Assembly (NCBI RefSeq): GCF_028368935.1
Contig: NZ_JAQNDK010000005.1
Location: 310,001 to 374,000 of the forward strand
DNA from: Sorangium aterium
GTDB taxonomy: Bacteria > Myxococcota_A > Polyangia > Polyangiales > Polyangiaceae
Reading direction: 5' to 3'
DNA: 64,000 nt
Part shown: one piece after another, positions 8,334 to 17,100 of the stretch
Numbering within the stretch: position 1 is the first letter of the stretch
Layout: each line of letters opens with the position of its first letter
The notes under the pieces: model-generated
Database searches by the model: none
What the model was told of the DNA's origin: nothing
The model's input: only the letters and a program-made list of their open reading frames with translations
Position numbers and translations under genes: made by a program

Positions 8334-9626
8334 GTGACGCACGAAGCTTCCCTGGAGCGGGCGCCGGCGGGAGGGATCGTCCTCCGGTGGCTCGTCGGAC
8401 TGCGCTGGGCGGTGTTCGCGCTGCTCGCGGCGACCCTGGCCGTCGACGAGGCGCTGTTCGGCTACCACGTCCGGTATGCCATCGCCGTACCCATCCTGGC
8501 GCTGGCCGCCGGGCTCAACCTCGCCCTCGACCGGCGGGTGCGCTCGCAGCGGGGCGCGCAGACGGCCCTCGTCGCCGGCGTCGTGGCGCTCGATCTCGTC
8601 GCGATCGCCGGGGTCCTCGCCGCGTCGGGCGGCGCGGGCAACCCGTTCAGCGCCCTCTTCTTCGTGCACGTCGCCCTCGCCGCGGCGCTCCTGCCGCCGC
8701 GGACGACCTTCGCGCTCGCCGCGCTCGCGGCCTGCCTCTTCGCGGCGCTCTTCGCGCTCCCCGCCGGCGCGTGCTGCCCGAGCCACCCGGAGCACGGCGC
8801 GTTCTCCACCCACCTCTACGGGATGCTCCTCGCCTTCGTGCTGAGCGCGGCGCTCGTCGCCCACGTCCTCCTGAAGATCCGCCGCGCGCTCGACGAGAGC
8901 GCGGCCGAGAACGCGGCGCTGCGCCGGCGCGCGGAGGAGGCGTCCCGCTTCCAGGCGCTCGGCGCGCTCGCGGCCGGCACCGCCCACGAGCTCGGCACCC
9001 CGCTCGGCACGATCGCGGTGCTCGCCGGGGAGAGCCTCCGCGACCCCGGATCGAGCGACGCCGCGCAGCGCCGCGCCCGGACGATCGCGGAGCAGGTCGA
9101 GCGCTGCCGCGTGGTGATCGCGCGCATGCGGGCGGACGTCCGGGCGAGCGACCTGCGCGCCGGGGTCGAGGTCGGCGAGGCGGCCCGGCGCGGCGTGCAG
9201 GCCTGGCAGGCGGCGCACCCCGGCGTCGCGGTCGAGGTGCGGGGCGATCTCGCGCCGCGCCGCACGGTGCCGCTCGACGCGGCCGACGTCGAGGCGGCGC
9301 TGTTCGCGCTGCTCGACAACGCGCTCGAGGCGCTCGGGCCGAGCCCCGCGGTCGCGGAGCCGATCGTGGTCACCGTCGGGGATGAGGGCGGCGCGCCCGT
9401 GATCAGCGTCGAGGACGGCGGCGCGGGCGTCGCGCCGGGCCTGGAAGGCCGGCTCGGCGAGCCGTTCGTGACCACCAAGGCGCCCGGCGAGGGCATGGGC
9501 CTCGGGCTCTACCTCGTGCGGACGCTCATCGAGCAGGTCGGCGGCTGCCTCACGGTGTCGCCGAGGCAGGGGTCTGGCGAGCGCGGCACGCGCGTCGCCC
9601 TGCGCCTCGCGCCGGTGGACTCATGA
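8334..9626 (+). CDS. RegB/PrrB-type membrane histidine kinase
   Basis: 430 aa. About six hydrophobic segments in residues 15-175 form a membrane sensor module. A dimerisation/phosphoacceptor domain follows with the H-box AHELGTPLGTIAVLAGE (His218), the exact RegB-type H-box rather than the generic EhxR pattern. The ATPase domain at about 310-425 shows LLDNALEAL (N box), EDGGAGV (G1) and GEGMGLGLYLV (G2). Known: RegB kinases sense redox or quinone state through a conserved Cys and the ubiquinol pocket in other bacteria. An ACCPSHP stretch in the membrane module supplies two adjacent cysteines, but correspondence to the RegB redox Cys is not shown. The GTG start at 8334 is chosen because upstream codons are non-coding. 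The stop overlaps the next ATG (ATGA). Confidence 0.9.
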   Translation: MTHEASLERAPAGGIVLRWLVGLRWAVFALLAATLAVDEALFGYHVRYAIAVPILALAAGLNLALDRRVRSQRGAQTALVAGVVALDLVAIAGVLAASGGAGNPFSALFFVHVALAAALLPPRTTFALAALAACLFAALFALPAGACCPSHPEHGAFSTHLYGMLLAFVLSAALVAHVLLKIRRALDESAAENAALRRRAEEASRFQALGALAAGTAHELGTPLGTIAVLAGESLRDPGSSDAAQRRARTIAEQVERCRVVIARMRADVRASDLRAGVEVGEAARRGVQAWQAAHPGVAVEVRGDLAPRRTVPLDAADVEAALFALLDNALEALGPSPAVAEPIVVTVGDEGGAPVISVEDGGAGVAPGLEGRLGEPFVTTKAPGEGMGLGLYLVRTLIEQVGGCLTVSPRQGSGERGTRVALRLAPVDS

Positions 9627-10165
9627 GCTCCGAGGCCGCCGGCGATCCGACGCTGCTCATCGTCGATGACGACGCGACCTTCCGGACCGCGCTCGGGCAG
9701 GCGCTCGGCAAGAGCGGGTTCGCGGTGTCCCTCGCCGAAAGCGCCGAGGAGGCCGCGGCGATGGCGCGAGGGCACGTGTTCGAGTACGCGCTCGTGGACG
9801 TCCGGATGCCAGGGCAGAGCGGGATCGACCTCGTGGGGACGCTGCGGAGCATGGATGACGGCATCCGTATCGTGGTGTTCACCGGATACGGCACGATCGC
9901 GAACGCGGTGGCGGCGATCCGGGCCGGGGCGGTCGATTACCTGACCAAGCCGGTGGACGCGGCCCGGTGCGCGCGGTCGCTGCTCGGCGTCGACCCTGCC
10001 GCGCGGGGCGACGAGGACCTGCCGTCGCTCGAGCGGGTGGAGTGGGAGTACCTCCAGCGCGTGCTCGCGGACTGCGAGGGGAACATCTCGGAGGCGGCGC
10101 GCAAGCTCAGGATGCACCGCCGCTCGCTCCAGCGGAAGCTCTCGCGCCTGCCGCCGAGATCGTGA
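9623..10165 (+). CDS. RegA/PrrA/ActR-type response regulator
   Basis: 180 aa, the usual size for the RegA family. Receiver domain at 10-125 with acidic pocket DDD at 15-17, phosphoacceptor Asp59 (ALVDVRMPG), switch Thr in VFTGYGT and Lys in DYLTKPV. A short linker leads to a Fis-type helix-turn-helix (about 138-178; CEGNISEAARKLRMHRRSLQRKL), very close to the near-invariant RegA DNA-binding helix. Known: RegA regulators control redox-responsive genes for respiration, carbon and nitrogen metabolism. It overlaps the kinase gene by 4 bp, so the pair forms one coupled two-component system. Confidence 0.92.
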   Translation: MSSEAAGDPTLLIVDDDATFRTALGQALGKSGFAVSLAESAEEAAAMARGHVFEYALVDVRMPGQSGIDLVGTLRSMDDGIRIVVFTGYGTIANAVAAIRAGAVDYLTKPVDAARCARSLLGVDPAARGDEDLPSLERVEWEYLQRVLADCEGNISEAARKLRMHRRSLQRKLSRLPPRS

Positions 10166-10240
10166 GGGGCGCGAGGGGGTAGAGCGGAGGGTCCACGAGA
10201 GGCGGGTTCCGCTCCGCCGAGCGAGCCCTATGGAGAGGCC

Positions 10241-12068
10241 ATGCCCTACAAGCCCATCGAGTCCTACGGCGTCATCGGCGACATGCACTCCGTCGCGCTG
10301 GTCGGGATGGATGGATCCATCGACTGGTGTTGCCTCCCGAATTTCGACTCGCCGAGCGTGTTCGCGGCCATCCTGGACGACGAGCGCGGCGGCCGCTTCG
10401 CGCTCTCCGCGGCGAACGGCACGTCGCGCAACAAGCAGATGTACATGCCCGACACCAACGTCCTGCTCACGCGGTTCCTCGGCATGGAAGGCGTCGGCGA
10501 GGTCTGCGATTTCATGCCGATCCACCGGGACCCGCACGGCGCCTACCGCCGCGGGATGCACCAGATCGTCCGCGTCGCGCGGGCCGTCCGCGGCGCGGTG
10601 CGCTTCCGGCTCGCCTGCCGCCCCGCGATCGACTTCGCCCGCCGCCCCCACCGCCTGATCCTCGACGACCCGCGCGGCGCCGTCTTCGACTCCGATGGCG
10701 TCGACCTGGCGCTCATCAGCCCGGTCCCCCTGTCGAGCGACGGCGCCGGCGGCGTCACCGCCGACTTCGTGCTCCAGCCCGGCGAGTCGGCCACGTTCTC
10801 GCTGCGCCAGGTCGAGGACTGGACGGCCAGCGCCGATCTGCTCGCCACGCCGATCGACGGCGACGACGCCCTCCGGCGCACGGTCGCCTTCTGGCGGTCG
10901 TGGCTCGCCCGCTCGCGCTACAAGGGGCGCTGGCGCGAGATGGTCGATCGCTCGGCGCTCGTCCTCAAGCTGCTCACGTTCGAGCCGACCGGCGCGATCG
11001 TCGGCGGCGACGACCAGCCTGCCCGAGGAGATCGGCGGGGTCCGCAACTGGGACTATCGCTACGTCTGGGTGCGCGACGCCGCGTTCACGCTCTACGGCT
11101 TCCTCCGGCTCGGCTACACGGAGGAGGCCGCGCGCTTCATGGAATGGCTGAGCGCCCGTGTCTCCGAGGAGGACGGCCCCACCGGGCCGCTGCAGCTCAT
11201 GTACGGCATCGACGGACGCCACGAGCTCCCCGAGGTCGCGCTCACCCACCTCGACGGCTACCGCGGGTCGCGGCCCGTCCGCGTCGGCAACGGGGCGACG
11301 ACGCAGCTCCAGCTCGACATCTACGGAGAGCTCATCGACTCGGTGTATCTCTTCGACAAATACGGATCTCCCATCTCTTATGATTTCTGGCGCGAGCTCC
11401 GGCGCATGGCCTACTGGATATGTCAGAACTGGGAGCAGGAGGACGAGAGCATCTGGGAGGTGCGCGGCGGCAAGCAGCAGTTCGTCTACTCGAAGCTCCA
11501 GTGCTGGGTCGCGCTCGACCGGACGCTGCGGCTCAGCAGCAAGCGCTCTCTGCCGCTCGACCGGCAGCGCGTCGCGTGCGCGCGCGACGACATCTACGAG
11601 GCGATCATGGCGCGCGGCTGGGATGCGCAGCGGAGGACGTTCGTGCAGGCCTTCGGCGGGGCCGCGCTCGACGCGAGCAACCTGCTCATGCCGCTCATGC
11701 GCTTCATCTCCCCCACCGATCCACGCATCCTCGGCACGCTCGACCGCACGCTCGAGGAGCTCGCGAGCGACACGCTCGTCCACCGCTACGAGCTCGGCAA
11801 GGGCGCGGGCGACGGCCTGACCGGCAAGGAGGGCACGTTCAGCATCTGCACCTTCTGGCTCGTCGAGGCCCTCGCGCGCGCTGGCCGCCTCGACGACGCG
11901 CGCTTCATCTTCGAGAAGATGCTGACGTACGCCAACCACCTCGGGCTCTACTCCGAGCAGATCGGGCCGAGCGGAGAGCTGCTCGGCAACTTCCCCCAGG
12001 CGTTCACCCACCTCGGCCTGGTCAGCGCGGCGTTCTACCTGGATCGCGCGCTCGGTCAGGGCGGCTGA
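10241..12068 (+). pseudogene. GH15 glucoamylase/trehalase-like protein, frameshifted
   Basis: A glycoside hydrolase family 15 enzyme of about 608 aa spread over two frames. The first frame (from ATG 10241) gives the N-terminal domain (YGVIGDMHSVALVGMDGSIDW) and runs to GAIVGGDD. The second frame carries the catalytic (alpha/alpha)6 barrel starting [25 protein letters not shown] and continuing to 12068 ([20 protein letters not shown], the catalytic-base region of the family). The break lies at about 11002-11010. The family normally reads [10 protein letters not shown] here, so a net loss of 2 bp (or gain of 1) explains it. Either the gene is broken or the assembly has an error in a GC-rich run; both halves retain excellent family conservation, which favours a recent event or an error. 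The product would hydrolyse alpha-glucans or trehalose. Confidence 0.85.
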
Positions 12069-12094
12069 AGGTCGGAGCTGGGTCCTCGCGCGCC

Positions 12095-12115
12095 CCCCGC
12101 CGGCGAGCGGCGGGG
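12095..12115. terminator. GC hairpin after the GH15 gene
   Basis: An 8-bp perfect stem (ccccgccg / cggcgggg) with a 5-base loop (gcgag) begins 27 bp after the GH15 stop. There is no T-run, as is common for hairpin-only terminators in very GC-rich genomes. Function inferred from position. Confidence 0.45.
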
Positions 12116-12163
12116 CGTGGCTCTCAAGCGCGAGCGGTGGAGGGGAGAGGACGGCTGCCGGCA

Positions 12164-12186
12164 GCCCGGGATATCCAACCCCGGGC
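12164..12186. terminator. GC hairpin between convergent genes
   Basis: A 7-bp perfect stem (gcccggg / cccgggc) with a 9-base loop lies between the GH15 gene (plus) and the convergent repeat lipoprotein gene (minus). It may serve either direction. No T-run. Confidence 0.4.
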
Positions 12187-12307
12187 GGCCGGCGCTCACG
12201 AGCCCTGTAGGTGTGTCGTGCAGGTGTGTAGAAGGAGAGGGCTGGCGCGGCGCCGAGGGATCCTGCGACGCGGAGTCCCAGGCGCCGGCCAGCACGATGG
12301 GGTCAGA

Positions 12308-13096
12308 TCACCACCCGAAGCCGCCGAACCCGCCGCAGCCGCCGAAGCCGCCGAAGCCGCCGATCGGGATGATGGACGTCGTGCAGTTCGTGAACGACGA
12401 GACGATGGCGCCGCCGCCGAAGCCGCAGCCGCCGAAGCCGAGGCCGCCCCAGCCGAAGCCGCCCCAGCCGAAGCCGCCCCAGCCGCCGCCGAAGCCGCCG
12501 AAGCAGCGCTCGCCCTCACGCTGCCCGGTCTCCTGCCCGACCACGCCCGTCTGCCCGAGGCCGGCTTGGCCGATCTGCGCCGGGCCCGCCTGGCCGATCT
12601 GCGCCGGTCCCGCCTGGCCGATCTGCGCCTGCGAGAGCTCGGGCCCCTGGCCGAGCTGCGCCTGGCCGAGCTGCGCCTGGCCGAGCTGCGCCTGGCCGAG
12701 CTGCGCCTGGCCGAGCTGCGCCGGGCCTTGCTGCGCGTATCCGCCCTTGGTCGGGTAGCCGCCCTTGCTCGGGAGGCCCTTGGTCGGAAACTCACCCTTG
12801 CTGGGAAGGAGCCCGCCCTTGCTGGGCAGCTCGCCCTTGCTGGGGAGCATCGGAACGCCCTTCGAGGGCAGACCCTTGCTGGGGGGCAGACCGAGCTTGC
12901 TGGGCCCCATCTGGCCGACCTGAGCCTGAGCCTGCGACTGGGTCGCGTACCCGCCGCGCTCGTCCGCCTCCAGCGCGCTGTTCGCGGAGTCGACGCCCTC
13001 GTCATCCGTGTTGAAGTCGTCGTCCGCGCCGATCGCGCACCCGGCACCGAGCGCCAGCATCATCGCAAAGCCCATCGTCTTGTGAATCGAGATCAT
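12308..13096 (-). CDS. Repeat-built lipoprotein (PSKG, QLGQA and Gly/Phe/Trp repeats)
   Basis: 262 aa of unknown function. A lipoprotein signal ends in LGAGC with Cys20. An acidic spacer (22-48) is followed by three low-complexity zones. First, about nine PSKG/PTKG units (about 65-125). Second, a QLGQA/AQIGQAGP zone (about 125-190) encoded by five exact 15-bp and two 24-bp tandem units. Third, a Gly-Phe-Trp zone (GGFGGGWGGFGWGG) with four cysteines. Cys and Trp near the end suggest a sticky or cross-linked surface polymer. The start is the ATG at 13096 with GGGAGGACC upstream; a longer frame to 13141 lacks the signal at its N-terminus. It could be an adhesive matrix component, spore-coat-like or biofilm protein; none of these is proven. 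Confidence 0.78.
   Translation of the reverse strand: MISIHKTMGFAMMLALGAGCAIGADDDFNTDDEGVDSANSALEADERGGYATQSQAQAQVGQMGPSKLGLPPSKGLPSKGVPMLPSKGELPSKGGLLPSKGEFPTKGLPSKGGYPTKGGYAQQGPAQLGQAQLGQAQLGQAQLGQAQLGQGPELSQAQIGQAGPAQIGQAGPAQIGQAGLGQTGVVGQETGQREGERCFGGFGGGWGGFGWGGFGWGGLGFGGCGFGGGAIVSSFTNCTTSIIPIGGFGGFGGCGGFGGFGW
12572..12721. repeat. Short tandem repeats inside the repeat lipoprotein gene
   Basis: Two 24-bp units start at 12572 and 12596 (one base different). Five 15-bp units (ctggccgagctgcgc) run from 12647 to 12721, identical to each other. All keep the reading frame of the minus-strand gene, encoding QIGQAGPA and QLGQA. Identity at the DNA level implies recent expansion or slippage. 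Confidence 0.85.
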
Positions 13097-14115
13097 TGGT
13101 CCTCCCCGGTGTCCCTGATGAGCCTTGCGGCCCCCGAACACCTTGGTGCACCCCAGAGCAGGCTGTGTGCCTCGCTCTTCTGTGCAGAGGCTGCCGCTTC
13201 GAGCAGCATGGATTCGCGGGATGGCGCCCGCGAATCAGGCGCTCCTCGCATCTGCGCTCCCCTGGGATTTCTCCGCGATTCAATCGTGGTGGATCCGGGC
13301 GAGCGCGGCGCGCGCTGGAGCGGCGTCGCGATTACGATGGATAGGATAGAAGGTGTCCCGCCGCGCGCCGCGGGGCCGCGCGGGAACAAGGAAGACGCGA
13401 AGGCGGTTCCCCGCGGCGTGGATCGCGCGGTGGTCGTGGCGAGCGGAGGTGTCCTCGAACAGGTAAAACCTCCCTCCGGATCCAGAAAAGAGCGGGCTCA
13501 CGAAGCCATCGACATCACGGGACGCAATTGGACGTGATCGAACCCAAACGGACGTGATCGGACGTGATCGGACGCAGGTGGATGTGATTGGACACAAAGG
13601 GGCGTGATCCGGTGACTTCGATGGCGACGTCCAGGCGAGACACGCGCCCTGCGCCCTGCCTGCTCAGCGCCTCGCGTTCCGACACGTTTGTGCATCCATT
13701 CGCCCGTGAGAGCGGAATTGTCGCTCCTGGTCGGAATTGGCCGCCAGCGCGCGACGCGATGCGGCGCGCATCGGCGACGATGCCGCCCGCGTCGCAACAG
13801 GCCCCTCCCGCTGCGCCGCTTTCCTGCTCCGGCGGCGGACGGAGTCGAATCGGCTGTTATTCCCACTTGCGCAGGACGTTCTGGTAATGGTCCAGTGGAG
13901 GATGTCGGTGACGGGGAGGGAGCATCCGGTTGTGTAGTTTGCCCCACGGCTCTCGACGACTCGGTGGCGGGTTGTCTCATGTCGTCCGGGACGCTGGCTC
14001 TCCAGCGTGCTCGGCGCTGGCCGAACGGCGGTGGTGGAGCGCCGGATCGAGCTGCCCTGGCCAAGGTTTGCAGGAGCGGCGCGCGTCGGTCGCGGCGCCG
14101 TAACAGAGCAGAAAC
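13097..14115. other. 1 kb intergenic region without a convincing gene
   Basis: No frame on either strand shows a plausible protein. Open frames here have Arg/Ala/Ser-rich shadow composition and no family resemblance. The region is less GC-extreme than its neighbours in places (about 13530-13610 and 13840-13980). It includes a 10-bp-periodic repeat array listed separately. It serves as the shared upstream region of the minus-strand repeat lipoprotein and the plus-strand KAS III remnant. Confidence 0.6.
13511..13610. repeat. 10-bp-periodic direct repeat array
   Basis: Ten consecutive decamers related to gacgtgatcg lie end to end. Three match exactly (starting at 13531, 13551 and 13561). Close variants are gatgtgattg (13581), ggcgtgatcc (13601), gacgcaattg (13521) and gacgcaggtg (13571). 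The TGATYG core therefore recurs at multiples of exactly 10 bp, close to one helical turn, so the cores would face the same side of the DNA. It may be an iterated regulator site; a degenerate minisatellite is the alternative. Confidence 0.7.
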
Positions 14116-14781
14116 ATGTTCCAGCGTCGCATCGCGGCTGTCGCCGCCTATCTGCCGGAGCGCGTCGTCACGAACCACGAGCTCGTCACCAGCTACGGTC
14201 TCCCTCACTCGGCGGACTGGCTGCACGAGACGACGGGCGTCGCGGAGCGGCGCTTCGCCGGCGCCGCGGAGACCACGCTTTCCATGGCCGCGGCGGTGCT
14301 GCGGGAGCTCATCGAGGTGGGGCGGCTCCGCGATCCCTTCGTCGATGTCCTCATCATGACGACCGACGACGGCGGGGGAGGGGACGCCGGCGAGGCGGCC
14401 TTCGCCGCGTGCATGGCCGGCCTCGTGCCCGCGCTGACGATCGATCTCACGCCCGCTCAGGGCGGTTTTTCCGCGGCCGTCGAGCTGGCGAATCGGCACC
14501 TCGACAGGGGTTGTCGGCGCGTGCTCATCGTGGCGAGCGACGTGCGGTCGCGGCGCCTGCGCGCGGGGCAGCCGTGGGGCAACCACCAGATCTCGGAGAT
14601 CCTGGGAGACGGCGCCACGGGCGTGCTGCTCGAGCGGGTCGACGGCCTCGGGGCCGAGGTCCCCCCGCGCTGCGCCGAGGCGCCCCCGCGCTGCGCCGAG
14701 GCGCCCCCGCGCTGCGCCGAGGCGCCCCCGCCTCGCAGCTCGCGGCCATCCCGCGCCGCGGCTCACGCGAACCGCGGATAG
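14116..14781 (+). pseudogene. Truncated KAS III (FabH-like) with Gln at the Cys position
   Basis: The first ~180 residues match the N-terminal half of 3-oxoacyl-ACP synthase III: IAAVAAYLPERVVTN, WLHETTGVAERRF, and the later EILGDGATGVLLE. The nucleophile motif, normally DxxxACxGF, reads DLTPAQGGF with Gln115 in place of Cys. After residue ~185 the sequence turns into three 21-bp repeats (APPRCAE) and then stops inside the convergent gene. The C-terminal half with the catalytic His and Asn is missing; full-length family members are about 330 aa. It is therefore a 3'-truncated remnant, or an inactive paralogue if translated. The 3' end overlaps the carotenoid oxygenase 3' end by 19 bp. Confidence 0.75.
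14662..14730. repeat. 21-bp tandem repeat replacing the KAS III C-terminus
   Basis: Three exact 21-bp units start at 14662, 14683 and 14704, followed by a partial unit. They encode PRCAEAP in the plus frame. They lie exactly where the KAS III homology ends, so they mark the deletion or rearrangement joint. Confidence 0.8.
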
Positions 14782-16859
14782 ACCTCTTCCTCGAACAGCG
14801 CCTTCACCTGGTCCCCGGGGGCCTCTGCCACGAACTCCTCGTAATCCTCCCGCACCGGCACCCTGTATCCGGACCTCCACGGCGCGACCGCGTTGAGCCA
14901 CGCCGTGTGGAGGGTCAGCCCTGGCCGGAACGCCGGGTGCCCCAGCTTGCAGAGCGGACCTCGCGCCAGGTTCGTCGCGTCGAAGATCCAGACCTCCGCC
15001 CGGCGCGGCGTCGCGACGATGGCGACGACGTACCCGTCCGTGTCGGCCCCGCTGCCGCCGCGCCGCGGGACGAACTGCAGCGAGCTGAGCCAGCACCCCA
15101 CGTCGCGCCGCGGGAACTCGTAGCGATCCTCGATCCGCATCGCGCGGTGGTTGAACCGGAACAGGCTGTCGGGGTGGCCGCCCTCCGCGCGCATCCGGCG
15201 GAGCGCCGGGAGGGGGAGCGACCTGTGCGGGTGCGCCGCGTAGAGCCTGTCGATGAACTCGGTCGACAGCTCATCCCATATCCCGCCGCCGCGCCAGTAG
15301 ACGTTCTCGAGGCGATCGGGCGGCATCCACGACGCGCCCGTCTCCCGGTACGCATAGAGGCCGACGCCGAGCGCCCGCGCCGCATCGGCGAACACCGCCT
15401 GATCCACGACGCGCTCGGCCGCCGCGTCGAGGGTATACCGGCCGATCCGGTTCACGTCCGCCTGCCCGAGCGGGAACAGGCCGCGCAGGCGCGGCGGCGC
15501 CGGCGTCCTGTCGGCGGCGTGCCGATCGCAGGGCCGGAGCCACTCCCCGTGATCGGTCGCGCAGTTGTGCGCCGCGTGCACGGTGATGCGGTCCCCCGCG
15601 TCCTCGTAGTCGACGAGGAAATGGAGAGTCTCCAGCGGGACGACGACCCGCTTCACCACGACCGGCCCGCCGCCCGGCCGCAGCGCGTCCCGCCGGACCA
15701 GGTAGAACGTCGTGCTCGGCTCGTGGGGCATCGTCAGGAGCGACCGCACGAGGCGCTCGACCCCGGGGCTCTCCTTGGAGCCCCGGAACGCCACGCTCTC
15801 CAGGCCGATCCTGAAGGCCGTGTCCGCGAGCACGACCCAGCGCCGCGAGAGCCCGATCTGGTGCACGCTCTGCTCGATGCGCACCGGCGCGCCGCTCGGC
15901 AGGACCAGCGCGTGCCGCTCAGGCTCGTTGTGGCCGTCCCATCGCAGGAGGTGCACGAAGTCGCCCGCCGGCTCGTCGAGCGCGACGCCGCCGAAGCGCG
16001 CCGCTTGCCGCGCGAGCAGGTCGCCCGGCGCCGGCGGCGCGCTCGAGCGGAGGCGCGCGGGCAAGAGCTCGAGCGCCCGCTTGGCGAACGCCTCGATCCG
16101 ATCCGCCCTCGGGCGGACGAGCTGCTGCTCGATCATCGACGCGGCCGCCGCGGCGAGCCGATCCCAGGAGCGCGGGAGCTCGTCGAGCCGCGGCAGCGAC
16201 GCGACGAACAGGGGGAGGAGCGAGCGGCCGTAGTTGACGGTGAGGAGCTCGCCCCGCTCCGCGTCGAAGCATGGATGCGCGCTCGAGAGCGTCATCGGAA
16301 AGGGGTGATCGACGGGCGCGGCCGGGTACCACGTGCTGTTGCGCCCGACCGGCGTGACGAGCTCCAGCGTGGCCGGGTCGATCTCGTAGGGCCTGCCCGT
16401 GTCGCTCGTGACGAGCAGGCGCGCGGGGGCGCGGGGCCCGTGCAGGGGCACGAACGCGGTGTTGAGGTGGTTCCGCAGGCCGAGGTGCGGCGAGAAGCGG
16501 AGCAGCCCTGCGTCACGGAAGCCCAGCGCCTCGAAGCGCGTGCCGGGGCGCGAGGCGGCGTCCGCGTGATAGCAGGGCGTGCGCGCGATCTTCGAGGTCA
16601 GCCGGACCGCCCCGCCGCGGCCGAAGTCGAGCCGGTAGATCATCCCATTGCCATTGAGGATCGGCGCGCCGTCCGATCTGGGCAGGTCGCCGTCCACCGA
16701 GCCGACGGGCCCGATCGCGAACACGTGGCCCGTGAGGTCCCTGGGCACGCCGCCCGAGTGCGATGAATCCAGGACCGCGAGCTCGACCTTCGTCAGCTCT
16801 TCCGTGCTCGCTGCCATCAATGCATCGGGGACGCGCTGGCGCATGACGACCTCGGTCAC
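14763..16859 (-). CDS. Carotenoid oxygenase (RPE65/CCD) family protein, long form
   Basis: 698 aa, longer than the usual 480-550. Known family role: a non-heme Fe(II) dioxygenase cleaving double bonds of carotenoids, apocarotenoids or stilbenes. All four iron-ligand histidines can be placed: His195 (SSAHPCF), His333 (SVHQIGL), His431 (HAAHNC) and His651 (LTLHTAW). The second-shell EFPRRDVG motif and GPLCKLGHP near the C-terminus also fit. The extra length lies mainly between the first two histidines (about 210-325). The N-terminal NGNGMIYRLDFG matches the family FNGNG block. It is divergent from the M50 protease gene at 17101 and convergent with the KAS III remnant. Substrate unknown; no carotenoid biosynthesis genes are in the window. 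Confidence 0.88.
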   Translation of the reverse strand: MTEVVMRQRVPDALMAASTEELTKVELAVLDSSHSGGVPRDLTGHVFAIGPVGSVDGDLPRSDGAPILNGNGMIYRLDFGRGGAVRLTSKIARTPCYHADAASRPGTRFEALGFRDAGLLRFSPHLGLRNHLNTAFVPLHGPRAPARLLVTSDTGRPYEIDPATLELVTPVGRNSTWYPAAPVDHPFPMTLSSAHPCFDAERGELLTVNYGRSLLPLFVASLPRLDELPRSWDRLAAAAASMIEQQLVRPRADRIEAFAKRALELLPARLRSSAPPAPGDLLARQAARFGGVALDEPAGDFVHLLRWDGHNEPERHALVLPSGAPVRIEQSVHQIGLSRRWVVLADTAFRIGLESVAFRGSKESPGVERLVRSLLTMPHEPSTTFYLVRRDALRPGGGPVVVKRVVVPLETLHFLVDYEDAGDRITVHAAHNCATDHGEWLRPCDRHAADRTPAPPRLRGLFPLGQADVNRIGRYTLDAAAERVVDQAVFADAARALGVGLYAYRETGASWMPPDRLENVYWRGGGIWDELSTEFIDRLYAAHPHRSLPLPALRRMRAEGGHPDSLFRFNHRAMRIEDRYEFPRRDVGCWLSSLQFVPRRGGSGADTDGYVVAIVATPRRAEVWIFDATNLARGPLCKLGHPAFRPGLTLHTAWLNAVAPWRSGYRVPVREDYEEFVAEAPGDQVKALFEEEVYPRFA

Positions 16860-17100
16860 ACCAAGCTACGCCAATCCGCGCGCGGCGTGGGCGCCGCGCT
16901 GCGCCGCGCGTCACCGAACGCGCTCCTCGCCGTGATTCCCGCCTGGGACGGACGCGCGCTGGCGCCCTCGCAGCGCCGCGCGCCTCTCTGCATTGTGCGG
17001 CGGCGCTGCGCGGCGCCCTGGTCTTCCGCGCATTGGCGCCATCTCGGCGGCTTGCGAAGGTGCTTGTCGGCCCCATCTGTACCCGTGGATCAGGAGGCAC

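Noticed and set aside
13511-13610. CRISPR-like array
   Set aside because: Units are 10 bp without unique spacers of 25-40 bp, and no cas gene is in the window.
14116-14781. Functional KS-Q-type decarboxylase
   Set aside because: The C-terminal half with the catalytic His/Asn is missing and replaced by tandem repeats, so function is not credible for this copy.
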